From contig NZ_PGVA01000049.1 in the NCBI RefSeq assembly GCF_002860125.1, positions 1-45,894 on the forward strand: a stretch of 45,894 nucleotides of DNA, written 5' to 3'. This document shows, one piece after another, positions 34,471-42,582 of the stretch. The DNA comes from Bacillus canaveralius (lineage in GTDB: Bacteria > Bacillota > Bacilli > Bacillales > Cytobacillaceae). A model generated the notes under the pieces. It made no database searches. It worked only from the letters and a program-made list of their open reading frames with translations, and was not told where the DNA came from. Every line of letters starts with the position of its first letter. Within the stretch, counting starts at the first letter, position 1. A program made the position numbers and the translations under genes.

Positions 34471-35370
34471 ATGGAGATTATTGCTAAAGAGCAAGCTATC
34501 CTTAAGATGTCGCCAAAAAATGCACCTGTAAAAAAGGTGGAAGCAGGGACTACGGTCATTTTTGAAACTTATGACTGCTTCAGTAATCAAATTCAGCAGG
34601 AAGACCAGCCTTTTAGCTCAGTCGGATGGGATAAAATTAACCCCGCGACAGGCCCATTATTTGTCGAGGGGGCGGAGCCTGAGGATATTTTAAAAGTAAC
34701 AATTATCGATATCAAGATTGATAGTAAAGGAGTCATGACGACTGCCCCTAAGCTTGGCGTTCTAGGGGATATCGTAACGGGCGAAACGACAAAAATTATT
34801 CCGATATATGATGGGAAAGCCATTTTCAATGACAAGATTCATATTCCCATTAAACCGATGATCGGAGTGATCGGCACTGCACCTGGAGACGAAGAAATTC
34901 CTACTGGAACCCCGGGTGCTCACGGCGGGAACATGGATTGCAAAAAAATTATTAAAGGCTCAACATTGTATTTACCAGTCAACGTGTCTGGCGCGCTGCT
35001 ATCCATGGGTGATTTACATGCGGTTATGGCTGATGGTGAGATTGTGATATGCGGCCTGGAAGTTCCAGGGGAAGTAACAGTCAAAATGGATGTTATAAAA
35101 GGGGAATCCCTTCCGTTGCCAATGCTGGTTAGTGAAGACAGAGTAATAACAATTGCCTCTGCGCAAACATTGGATGACGCAGCAAAATTAGCAACCGTCA
35201 ACATGCATCAGTTTTTAGTCAAGCAGCTTGGCCTTGAAATTGATGAAGCTGGAATGCTGTTATCATTGGTTGGTGATCTACGCATTTGCCAGGTTGTCGA
35301 CCCTTTAATGACGGCTCGAATGGAACTGCCACAGTGGATATTGGATCAATATGAATACAAACTAAAATAG
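34471..35370 (+). CDS. Acetamidase/formamidase family protein
   Basis: 299-residue FmdA/AmdA-family amidase that would release ammonia from formamide, acetamide or a similar small amide. It has the family features TVIFETYDCFSNQI, NPATGPLFVEGAEPEDIL, GTPGAHGGNMDCK and VSGALLSMGDLHAVMADGEI. Length and motifs are complete. AAGGAGC precedes ATG 34471. It follows the metallophosphoesterase by 110 bp and precedes a PHP-domain remnant. It may supply nitrogen from the product of the permease-fed pathway or from the monooxygenase cluster further down. Confidence 0.9.
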   Translation: MEIIAKEQAILKMSPKNAPVKKVEAGTTVIFETYDCFSNQIQQEDQPFSSVGWDKINPATGPLFVEGAEPEDILKVTIIDIKIDSKGVMTTAPKLGVLGDIVTGETTKIIPIYDGKAIFNDKIHIPIKPMIGVIGTAPGDEEIPTGTPGAHGGNMDCKKIIKGSTLYLPVNVSGALLSMGDLHAVMADGEIVICGLEVPGEVTVKMDVIKGESLPLPMLVSEDRVITIASAQTLDDAAKLATVNMHQFLVKQLGLEIDEAGMLLSLVGDLRICQVVDPLMTARMELPQWILDQYEYKLK

Positions 35371-35380
35371 TGGGTGCTTC

Positions 35381-35644
35381 TCCAGGGTAAACAGACTGGT
35401 TAGGAACGTACCAGAATGGGTCAAGCTTGGCTTGCAAGGTATCGAAGTCAACCACCCATTGCATGACGGCAAGGCCCGTGCAAAAGCAAAAGAACTGGCA
35501 GAACGGTTTGACTTAATCCAAACAGGCGGCTCCGATTTCCATGGTTTTTATAGTGATACACAATCTATGATTGGTTCGCATACCACCGATCTAGCTGAAT
35601 TTGAAAAACTTCAAGAACGAAAGATTTATATGGAGACAGTTTGA
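35381..35644 (+). pseudogene. PHP-domain phosphoesterase, C-terminal remnant
   Basis: An open frame with no start before TTG 35432 reads RNVPEWVKLGLQGIEVNHPL and then DLIQTGGSDFHGFYSDTQS, the C-terminal metal-binding part of a TrpH/PHP-type phosphoesterase. The first half, with the HxH and catalytic residues, is missing: the frame runs straight back into the formamidase end, where the fusion lies. It is a relic of a gene that was once in this cluster. The following stretch to 35860 contains no gene; it should hold the promoter of the TetR gene. Confidence 0.75.
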
Positions 35645-35860
35645 TAGAAGAGCCCTTCTGCTTTTTGTGGAAGGAGATTGCGATTTTTAAAGATGGGGTG
35701 ACGATGTAGAGACAAAGCTAAAGGAACAATGATTCGAGAAACCGTTTTCTAATTAGTTGATTATTGATTAATTTACGATATCATTAATATAGGACTTCCC
35801 ATTATGTGGGTTTTTACAAAGAATTTAATGATACATAAATTATTTAATTGGAGGCTAATT

Positions 35861-36439
35861 GTGAGTACAAACAAGTCTATTACTACACGTGAAACGATAT
35901 TGATAGAAGCATGCAAACTGGTGGGAAGAGAGGGGGTTTCACATTTAACCCTTGAAGGCGTTGCAAAAGAAGCGGGAATGAGTAAAGGAGGATTACTATA
36001 CCATTTTCCTACTAAAGATACCTTAATTAAGGAAATGATTAACTATGTGATGGAATTATCGAATAATCATATTGAGGAGCACGCTGCACTTGAAGAAAAT
36101 GACCCAGGTAAATGGCTTCGCGGCTTTGCTAACTCGTCCTTTGAACAGGGAGGCCTGCGCTTTCTGATGAGCTCCGGTTTACTTGCTACCATGTTATCTA
36201 ATTCAGAATGGGTTGAATCCTGGCGCGAACGTTATGTGGAGTGGCATCAAAAAATAGAAAATGATCATAATGACTTGATTCTCGGCTATATCGTATTTTT
36301 GGCGGTAGACGGCTTATGGTATGCAGATTTGCTTGGGCTCAATCCTCCACAGGGAGAACTTCGACAAAAAATACTGGAAACTTTAATTAAACTTACTAAA
36401 ATGGAAGGCCTGGGAGAAGAGCCAGACAGGCAGATGTAA
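35861..36439 (+). CDS. TetR/AcrR-family repressor
   Basis: 192-residue regulator. The HTH is LTLEGVAKEAGMSKGGLLYH followed by FPTKDTLIKEMI; the C-terminal ligand domain is all-helical with no recognisable subfamily. The start is GTG 35861 after TTGGAGG; the frame extending to 35804 has no ribosome binding site. It lies upstream of the RidA/deacetylase/monooxygenase genes and is separated from them by its own terminator and a region with palindromes that fit TetR operators, so it probably represses them. Confidence 0.87.
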   Translation: MSTNKSITTRETILIEACKLVGREGVSHLTLEGVAKEAGMSKGGLLYHFPTKDTLIKEMINYVMELSNNHIEEHAALEENDPGKWLRGFANSSFEQGGLRFLMSSGLLATMLSNSEWVESWRERYVEWHQKIENDHNDLILGYIVFLAVDGLWYADLLGLNPPQGELRQKILETLIKLTKMEGLGEEPDRQM

Positions 36440-36489
36440 AGTTATCAAATTTTTTTTTAAGCAGAACAGTTCTTAATATATAGAACACG

Positions 36490-36518
36490 CAGTCCATTGA
36501 AGATGGACTGTTTTTTTT
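36490..36518 (+). terminator. Terminator after the TetR gene
   Basis: CAGTCCAT (36490-36497) pairs perfectly with ATGGACTG (36503-36510) around a 5-base loop, followed by eight T residues. Confidence 0.85.
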
Positions 36519-36672
36519 GGTTTCCTGAAAATAAATGTTCAAAGGATGCAATGAAACAACAGGAATAATAAACTTTTAATCTTAATGAGTAACATCTAAA
36601 ACAAACAAATAAAGCCAACCAAAAGGTTAAATTTTTTTCTTACTAAAAATTCGAAATATTTAAATTATATCG

Positions 36673-36702
36673 TTGACGTTTATACCGTCTGGACGGTATA
36701 AT
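36673..36702 (+). promoter_or_regulatory. Promoter with a palindrome in its spacer
   Basis: TTGACG (36673-36678) and a consensus TATAAT (36697-36702) are 18 bp apart. The palindrome at 36681-36700 fills the spacer and enters the -10 box, so a bound repressor would exclude RNA polymerase. It drives the operon starting with ridA. Confidence 0.7.
36681..36700. promoter_or_regulatory. TetR-type operator 1
   Basis: TATACCGTCTGGACGGTATA has 9-bp perfect arms around a TG centre, the size and form of TetR-family operators. Confidence 0.7.
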
Positions 36703-36723
36703 TAGTCCAAAAGTTAAAAACCA

Positions 36724-36737
36724 ACCGTCCAGACGGT
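36724..36737. promoter_or_regulatory. TetR-type operator 2
   Basis: ACCGTCCAGACGGT repeats the core of operator 1 with the centre inverted (CA). The two centres are 40 bp apart. A half-site GGACGGTAT recurs at 36841-36849. Besides these sites and the promoter, 36440-36950 contains no gene. Confidence 0.65.
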
Positions 36738-36950
36738 ACAGAAAATAGTAATCGTTGAATTTCATTTAAAAAGCCAGAGTGAGGACAGTGAAAATAATTA
36801 AGCTTGGATAGTTATGGCTTCTTTATTTTCGAAATCGGGCGGACGGTATCTCAGTTTATTTAAGGGGGTGATCCATTATAGAAATCCGAAGTGGCCAATA
36901 AAAGACGTTTCCTTAAGCCAAAACGTATTCAAAAATAACGAGGTGAAATG

Positions 36951-37373
36951 ATGGAAAAGACAAGAATCATGCCTAAAAATCACTGGGATTGGAGCATGCC
37001 TGTACCCTTCTCGCAAGGCTGGAAAGTCGGGAACTTGATCTTTGTAGGAGGTCAAATCTCGGCGGATGAGAATGGCAAGACGATAGGCGTCGGTGATATT
37101 GAAGTCCAGACACGAAACGTTTTCGAGAATATTCGAAAGGTGCTCAACGAGGCAGGGGCTGATATGAAAGATATTGTCAAATTAAACACCTACTATGTAT
37201 TTGATGGAGACGAAAACGAAGCAACTGAATTCTGGGAAAAGATGACGAGAGTACGAATGGAGTACCTTGCTGACCCTGGTCCCGTAGGAACTGCCATACG
37301 GATTGCCGGTTTTGCCTTTGAGGATCTGTTGATAGAAGTGGAAGCAATTGCAGTAGTACCCGATGGAGAGTAG
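36951..37373 (+). CDS. RidA/RutC-family enamine/imine deaminase or hydrolase
   Basis: 140-residue YjgF/RidA protein. FSQGWKVGNLIFVGGQ (the first strands), VQTRNVFENIRKVLNEAGAD and the active-site Arg in GPVGTAIRIAGFA are visible. A GAGGTG ribosome binding site favours ATG 36951 over 36948. RidA proteins hydrolyse reactive enamines or imines, and RutC does so in the uracil ring-opening pathway. It leads the operon before a deacetylase-fold hydrolase and an HpaB-type monooxygenase, which suggests that the pathway makes an unstable nitrogen intermediate. Confidence 0.88.
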   Translation: MEKTRIMPKNHWDWSMPVPFSQGWKVGNLIFVGGQISADENGKTIGVGDIEVQTRNVFENIRKVLNEAGADMKDIVKLNTYYVFDGDENEATEFWEKMTRVRMEYLADPGPVGTAIRIAGFAFEDLLIEVEAIAVVPDGE

Positions 37374-37388
37374 GAAGGAGGAAAATAA

Positions 37389-38300
37389 ATGATTAAAAAT
37401 CCTGTTCCATGGCCAAATGGAGCAAAATGTGCCATTGCTATTACCTTCGATATGGATACAGACAGTATCCTTCATCTGGCCCACCCGGACACAGCAAATA
37501 CGAGGATCTCAACCATGTCATGGCTAAAATATGATGAAATTGCGATACCCCGAATTCTTGATATGTATAAAAAATATAACCTAAAACAGACATTTTTTAT
37601 CCCGGCCTGGGTCATTGAAAGGTATCCAAAAACGGTAGAATTAATCCTTAATGATGGCCATGAAATTGCTCATCACGGCTACTTGCATGAACATCCAAAT
37701 GAATTATCAGCTGAAGAAGAATTGTATTGGCTTCATCGCGGGATTGATGTAATCGAAAAATTTACAGGGAAACGACCAAGGGGATGGAGAGCCCCAATGT
37801 ATAATTTCTCCAAACACTCACTGGAGTTTTTGGCGAAAGAGGGTTTTTTATATGATTCTTCGTTAATGGGTGACGATGTTCCCTATATTTTAAAAGGAAA
37901 ATCAGGTGAAATCTTTGAATTGCCGACCCACTGGGCAATGGATGATTGGCCCCAATACACACATAATTCGGAATTGGGTTATGTCATGCCGATAAACTCG
38001 CCAAAGCGTGCCATGGAGGTATTTTTGTCAGAATTTGATGCTGCCTGGGAGCATGGCGGAATGTGGATATCTGTATGGCATCCCTTTGTATCAGGCAGGC
38101 TGGCACGATGTGTCGCCATCGATAAGATGATTCAATATATGCTGCAGAAAGGCAATGTTTGGTTTGCGACGTTGGAGGAGATTGCACTCCATGTAAAAAA
38201 ATGTGTGGACGATGGAAGCTACATACCACGAGTGGATCAGCTTCCGTATTATGAAGGGCGGATTCCGGAGTTAAAATTAGATTCAGTGAGAGGGGTTTAA
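37389..38300 (+). CDS. Polysaccharide-deacetylase-fold hydrolase, allantoinase/PuuE-like
   Basis: 303-residue NodB-homology enzyme without signal peptide, so it is cytosolic. The metal-binding Asp pair is in ITFDMDTDS and the two His in HEIAHHGYLHEHP; GWRAPMYNFS and WISVWHPFVSGR are further family motifs. AGGAGG is 9 bp upstream of ATG 37389. Cytosolic members such as PuuE allantoinase cleave C-N bonds in small rings or amides, not polysaccharides. In this operon it probably hydrolyses the ring or amide made by the monooxygenase. The exact substrate is unknown. Confidence 0.87.
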   Translation: MIKNPVPWPNGAKCAIAITFDMDTDSILHLAHPDTANTRISTMSWLKYDEIAIPRILDMYKKYNLKQTFFIPAWVIERYPKTVELILNDGHEIAHHGYLHEHPNELSAEEELYWLHRGIDVIEKFTGKRPRGWRAPMYNFSKHSLEFLAKEGFLYDSSLMGDDVPYILKGKSGEIFELPTHWAMDDWPQYTHNSELGYVMPINSPKRAMEVFLSEFDAAWEHGGMWISVWHPFVSGRLARCVAIDKMIQYMLQKGNVWFATLEEIALHVKKCVDDGSYIPRVDQLPYYEGRIPELKLDSVRGV

Positions 38301-38304
38301 AGGA

Positions 38305-39831
38305 ATGGCCGTTATTGCGACAACGAATAAATTAAAAGAAGTCTTAAGCAAGGGACAAGAACCACATTTGATGACAGGTGAACAGTATAAAGAAAGCCTG
38401 AGGGATGGCAGAAGAGTAATTGATGCAGAGGGGAATTTAATATCGGATGTAACGACCCACCCTGCCCTAAAACGCGGAATTGACAACCTGGCGAAGGTCT
38501 ATGATTCACAATTCGACCCTGAAACCAGGGATATAACAACTTTTATTAACCCTGAGGATGGCAAAAGGTACAGCACTGGCTGGCTGGTGCCAACGACAAA
38601 AGAAGACCTCAAACATCGGCGTGAAATGCTTCGTTTAAGTACGTACCATACCTTTGGTGTTTTTGGACGTCCGAATGATTATGGTTCCATGATGGCGATG
38701 GGATTTCTATCCATCATTGATAAAATTGAAAAAGAAAATCCGGATTACGCCGAAAATGTGCGAAAGTTTGTAGAGTTTAGTCAAAAACATAATGTCATGA
38801 GCGCAGATTTGATTCCAGACGTCCAAACAGATAAAAATCTGCCGCCCAGCGAAAAAAAGGGAACGTTAAGAGTTGTTGAAGAACTCCCTGACGGTGTCAT
38901 TTTATGCGGGGCAAAACCTTGTGGCTCGGTAGGAGTCCAGGGCCACTTTGCAACAGTGTCGACGGCCACATCCCCGAACCTGGACCCGGATGCAGCTCTT
39001 TGGTGTGCTGTTCCCATTAACTCGCCAGGCTTGACGTTGGTACTAAGGGAGCCAACGACTTCACCGGATTCAAATTTTGAGGATCATCCAATTGATTCAT
39101 TCGGCGAAGAGCTGGATAATATGATGATTTTTGATCATGTATTCATTCCTCGCGAATATATCTTCAGCCTTAGAAACACCAAATTATTGGGATTATACAG
39201 AGAATCCTGTGCTCTATGTCACTGGCATATACTAGCACGTCTTATGTACCGTTCGGAAATTTTTGTAGGTGCTGCGCAAACAATCGTTGATATCCTTGGA
39301 ACGGATTCCTTCCAGGGAGTGCGAGATTTAGTGTCGGAAGTAATCTCCTACTCCGCTTCGTTAAAGGCACACATTCTGGCTGCCGAGGAAGAAGCTGAAT
39401 TGTGGAACGGGGTATTGGTGCCTTCGACCGAATTCATCACTGCCGGACGTTTGCAATCAATTATTCACTATCCACGTGTCATGCACATTCTCCGCGATTT
39501 AAGCGGCCAGGGATTAATTAGCCGTTTCACGAGCAAAGTTTGGGAAAATCCGGAAATTGGCCCGATTCTAGAAGATTACTTACCTGGAGCCGGTGTATCG
39601 GCACGCGAGAAAAACAAATTCTTTAACTTCCTTTGGGACCTTTCATGCGGCAGCCATGCTACAAGGGTCGCGTTATTTGAAAACACCAATTCTACAAATG
39701 CCCCTGTTGTTCAGTCAGAACTTTATAGATCGTATAGCCGTTCAGAAGCGGTAGACTATATCCGTCAATATCTCAACCTCCCTGATTCACGCCAGAAGAT
39801 TAAGCGCCTGTATGCCCATGATTTAAAATAA
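38305..39831 (+). CDS. HpaB-family FADH2-dependent monooxygenase
   Basis: 508-residue oxygenase of the 4-hydroxyphenylacetate 3-hydroxylase family. N-terminal landmarks are LMTGEQYKESLRDGRRV and YSTGWLVPTTKEDLKHRREM; GRPNDYGSMMAMGF and SVGVQGHFATVSTAT form the substrate/flavin region, and the acyl-CoA-dehydrogenase-like C-terminal helices include SYSASLKAHILAAEEEAELW. It starts 4 bp after the deacetylase stop. Family members use reduced FAD from a separate reductase to hydroxylate phenols; a flavin reductase is encoded at 41815. Because its neighbours are RidA, a C-N hydrolase and an NCS1 permease, a nitrogen heterocycle is a more likely substrate than a simple phenol. That is inference. Confidence 0.87.
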   Translation: MAVIATTNKLKEVLSKGQEPHLMTGEQYKESLRDGRRVIDAEGNLISDVTTHPALKRGIDNLAKVYDSQFDPETRDITTFINPEDGKRYSTGWLVPTTKEDLKHRREMLRLSTYHTFGVFGRPNDYGSMMAMGFLSIIDKIEKENPDYAENVRKFVEFSQKHNVMSADLIPDVQTDKNLPPSEKKGTLRVVEELPDGVILCGAKPCGSVGVQGHFATVSTATSPNLDPDAALWCAVPINSPGLTLVLREPTTSPDSNFEDHPIDSFGEELDNMMIFDHVFIPREYIFSLRNTKLLGLYRESCALCHWHILARLMYRSEIFVGAAQTIVDILGTDSFQGVRDLVSEVISYSASLKAHILAAEEEAELWNGVLVPSTEFITAGRLQSIIHYPRVMHILRDLSGQGLISRFTSKVWENPEIGPILEDYLPGAGVSAREKNKFFNFLWDLSCGSHATRVALFENTNSTNAPVVQSELYRSYSRSEAVDYIRQYLNLPDSRQKIKRLYAHDLK

Positions 39832-40261
39832 ACGCATCTCCGATATACTCGAATTTTGAATATGTGCAATGCATGGTTTTAGCGCCAGCAAACCAACTGT
39901 ACCGCCAGTAATTACGAGTTAAGCCTCACAACTGACATCAGGATTCTTCCCTAGCAAACAATTACACTTCTATTGTCAAAAAAAATCTTCATAGATGTTG
40001 GCGCTACTATTATGCAGAGTTTAATCCATCAAATAAGCTGAACTGTTAAAAATAATCGGAAACTGGTTAAACTTAAACCGTCTGTTATTCCCCTCCCGGA
40101 TTTTGACATCACAATTACGAAAAGAAATGTGAAAAAAAGTAAATGCTAGAACGATGTAGTTCATTAAAGTACAACTATTCTAGTTAAGACTAACTCTGAA
40201 TATCAGGCCCGACGCTTTTGGTGTGAACGTAAATTAAACATGTGAAAGGCGGTGCAAGAAT
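39832..40261 (+). other. Intergenic stretch before the NCS1 permease
   Basis: No terminator with a T-tract or clear gene is visible. TTGACA at 40103-40108 lacks a -10 at normal distance. AGTTA and TAACT arms at 40182-40195 are a weak inverted repeat. The first 100 bp on the reverse strand read LVITGGTVGLLALKPCIAH without start or ribosome binding site, perhaps chance or a relic. Confidence 0.35.
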
Positions 40262-41707
40262 TTGGAATCGAATGCAAAAGCGATGCATGAAACGACGCTG
40301 GAAAACCGTGGAATCGATTATATAGCCGAAAGCGATCGAAACTCCAATCCTTTGAATGTATTTTTTGTGCTTGGCGGAGCTCAATTATGTTTTTCGGTTA
40401 TGATTATCGGTGCACTGCCAATTGTATTTGGACTTGGATGGTGGGACGCATTTTTTGCCAATACCATCGGGCTTTTCATTGGCTCCTTGTTAATAGCGCC
40501 TTTGGCTTTACTAGGACAAAAAACTGGAACAAATGGACCTGTCAGCAGCGGGGCTCACTTCGGCACAAAAGGACGATTAGTAGGAGCTTGCCTAACCATT
40601 TTCGTTGCGCTCGGCTTCTACGGGTTAACCGTGTGGACCGGTGCCCAATCACTGGTTTACAGCGGACATAAGTTGTTTGGCTGGCCCGAAGGAAATACCG
40701 TTCTTGTCGCCTGTGCTTTAATTCTCAGCATTATAACAAGTATTGTCGCAATATATGGTCATTCGCTGGTTATTATAATTGAAAAAATTGGGGCTTGGAT
40801 TTGTGCAGCCATTCTTGTCCTGGCAATCCTTGTTTTTCTCCCTGACTTTAATCCAACTTATCGGGGAGGGGACTATTTATTGGGCGGATTTTGGTCCACT
40901 TGGCTTTTGTCAGCAAGTGTGGCGTTATCAATCCCGGTATCCTGTGCCACTTTGATCAATGATTATACTCGCTATATCCCAAGCGCAACAAAAGCCCGAT
41001 CTCTTATACTTGGAGCAGGCGGCGGTATGTTTTTCGGGTGTTGGCTCGGTATGAATACAGCAGCTTATTTAACGACTATGTTTGCCAATCTGGAAACCCC
41101 TCTGGTGCAAGGGATTATTGAACTTTCCCCGATATGGTTCGTCTTTCCTCTGTTATTGGTAGGATTGATTGGCAGCTTAACTCAGGGATGCTTTGCCCTT
41201 TATGGCGCAGGTCTCGGGCTGGAGACGATGGGTTGGGGGCTGAACCGGATCATTACTACCGTGATGGTAAGTATCGTGGGTCTTCTACTTGTTCTCCTGA
41301 TTGTGTTTGTTTATGAAATTACCGACATCATTAACGCGTTTGTCACTCTGATTATCGTAGCCATATCTCCATGGCTAACTATCAATCTAGTTGGATACTA
41401 TCTATTTAAAGGACAGTACTCGGCACAACAATTACACGAAACACGTGGAGGATTATATTGGTATTCGAATGGCTTTAATATCCCGGCCATGACTGCATGG
41501 GTCATAGCTGTTGTGATCGGATTATTATTTACAAACACCACCGTGTTCGTTGGACCTTTTGTCAATATGTTGGGCGGGGTCGATGTCAGCTTCGTTTCGT
41601 CTGCAATTGTCGGAGCTGTCATCTATTACATGATGAAAAAAAATTCATTGCCGCAAGGATTGGAAGTCGGAACAGTCCAACCCAATTCCGAAGAGTCGCT
41701 TCTCTGA
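40262..41707 (+). CDS. NCS1-family nucleobase/hydantoin-type permease
   Basis: 481-residue membrane protein with about 12 helices. It shows NCS1 (CodB-type) features: NPLNVFFVLGGAQLCFSVMI in helix 1, TGTNGPVSSGAHFGTKGRLV, SIPVSCATLINDYTRYIPSA (the conserved DYTRY loop) and LGLETMGWGLNRI. TTG 40262 follows AAGGCGG. NCS1 carriers import cytosine, allantoin, hydantoins and related nitrogen compounds, which points to the substrate class of the HpaB/RidA enzymes. A flavin reductase follows after 107 bp. Confidence 0.9.
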   Translation: MESNAKAMHETTLENRGIDYIAESDRNSNPLNVFFVLGGAQLCFSVMIIGALPIVFGLGWWDAFFANTIGLFIGSLLIAPLALLGQKTGTNGPVSSGAHFGTKGRLVGACLTIFVALGFYGLTVWTGAQSLVYSGHKLFGWPEGNTVLVACALILSIITSIVAIYGHSLVIIIEKIGAWICAAILVLAILVFLPDFNPTYRGGDYLLGGFWSTWLLSASVALSIPVSCATLINDYTRYIPSATKARSLILGAGGGMFFGCWLGMNTAAYLTTMFANLETPLVQGIIELSPIWFVFPLLLVGLIGSLTQGCFALYGAGLGLETMGWGLNRIITTVMVSIVGLLLVLLIVFVYEITDIINAFVTLIIVAISPWLTINLVGYYLFKGQYSAQQLHETRGGLYWYSNGFNIPAMTAWVIAVVIGLLFTNTTVFVGPFVNMLGGVDVSFVSSAIVGAVIYYMMKKNSLPQGLEVGTVQPNSEESLL

Positions 41708-41814
41708 AAATGGTGCTCATGGAACCTTCTAGACAAGTACATTTTAACCATGCCGTGATGCGTTTCAGTTATTGAATGGACCCGGATGTCCAGTGTAATA
41801 AGGAGGAACCTGGT

Positions 41815-42321
41815 ATGCAAGAAGTTATGGAAAAATTCAAGGAATCAATGGGCCGTTTGGCAGCGGGCGTAACGGTTGTTACAACAGAGGTTGATGGACG
41901 CCCTTGGGGAACGACAGTAAGTGCTTGCTGTTCCATATCAATGGACCCTCCGATGCTGATGGTCAGTCTATTTACCAAAAATGCGAGTACGGAGGCAATT
42001 AAGGAACAGCAGCAGTTCGGGGTAAGTATTTTAAGCGATGAACAAACGAGCATAGCCAAAGCAGGAGCAAAACCGGGAGCACCCAAATTTTTTGAAGACT
42101 TTGTAGAGCGTGATTCTGCAGAAAAGACATATATCGTGAAAAACGCATTGGCACATGTTCATTGTAAAGTGGATAAAACCGTTGTGGCCGGAGATCATAC
42201 CATTTTTATTGGGCTTGTCGAGAATGTAAATTTAGGTGAATTTAAACAGCCACTCCTATATTTTCACCGGGAATTTGGGAGTTTTACAACCGGGACAGAA
42301 CGAAAAGAAACCGTTGTATAA
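41815..42321 (+). CDS. Flavin reductase (RutF/HpaC-like)
   Basis: 168-residue flavin reductase-like FMN-binding split-barrel protein. The start FKESMGRLAAGVTVVTTEVD, then GTTVSACCSISMDPPMLMVS and QFGVSILSDEQTSIA, are standard. The C-terminal HxxREFGSF strand includes LYFHREFGSF. AAGGAGG is 8 bp before ATG 41815; the frame extends upstream to 41776 without another ribosome binding site. It should provide reduced flavin to the HpaB-type oxygenase, as HpaC and RutF do. Confidence 0.92.
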   Translation: MQEVMEKFKESMGRLAAGVTVVTTEVDGRPWGTTVSACCSISMDPPMLMVSLFTKNASTEAIKEQQQFGVSILSDEQTSIAKAGAKPGAPKFFEDFVERDSAEKTYIVKNALAHVHCKVDKTVVAGDHTIFIGLVENVNLGEFKQPLLYFHREFGSFTTGTERKETVV

Positions 42322-42352
42322 AAAATGTTAAAGGTATGCCTGGCCTTGAGAT

Positions 42353-42490
42353 ATGCAAGACGTAGGCTTGCCGAATTTAGACGATGATTTTAAAAGAGTA
42401 CCCTTGGAATGGAATTTAAGAACGACTATTCATGTCATCAACAACGTCAAACCTTACCATACGGAAGGCAATGAAGGGCACAAACTGATG
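42353..42490 (+). pseudogene. Oxidoreductase-like fragment
   Basis: The frame reads VGLPNLDDDFKRVPLEWNLR and TTIHVINNVKPY, then loses family-like character before a terminator. It faintly resembles the C-terminal part of dihydrodipicolinate-reductase-like dehydrogenases (a TTxxVINNI pattern), but the evidence is thin. It has an ATG but no ribosome binding site. The open frame continues to 42604 only by running through a hairpin. Confidence 0.35.
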
Positions 42491-42498
42491 GCTCACGG

Positions 42499-42527
42499 AA
42501 GCGATTCTAATGCAGAATCGCTTTTCT
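42499..42527 (+). terminator. Terminator inside the remnant region
   Basis: AGCGATTC (42500-42507) pairs perfectly with GAATCGCT (42515-42522) around a 7-base loop and is followed by TTTCTGCTT. It lies inside the open frame 42353-42604, arguing that this frame is not one gene. Just beyond it, AGGGGAGGTGG precedes an ATG at 42563 that opens only 13 codons (MKFKSITYILVVL), the severed start of another gene. Confidence 0.7.
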
Positions 42528-42582
42528 GCTTAATTGAAAAAACGAGGGGAGGTGGAGAAGAGATGAAATTTAAATCTATTAC

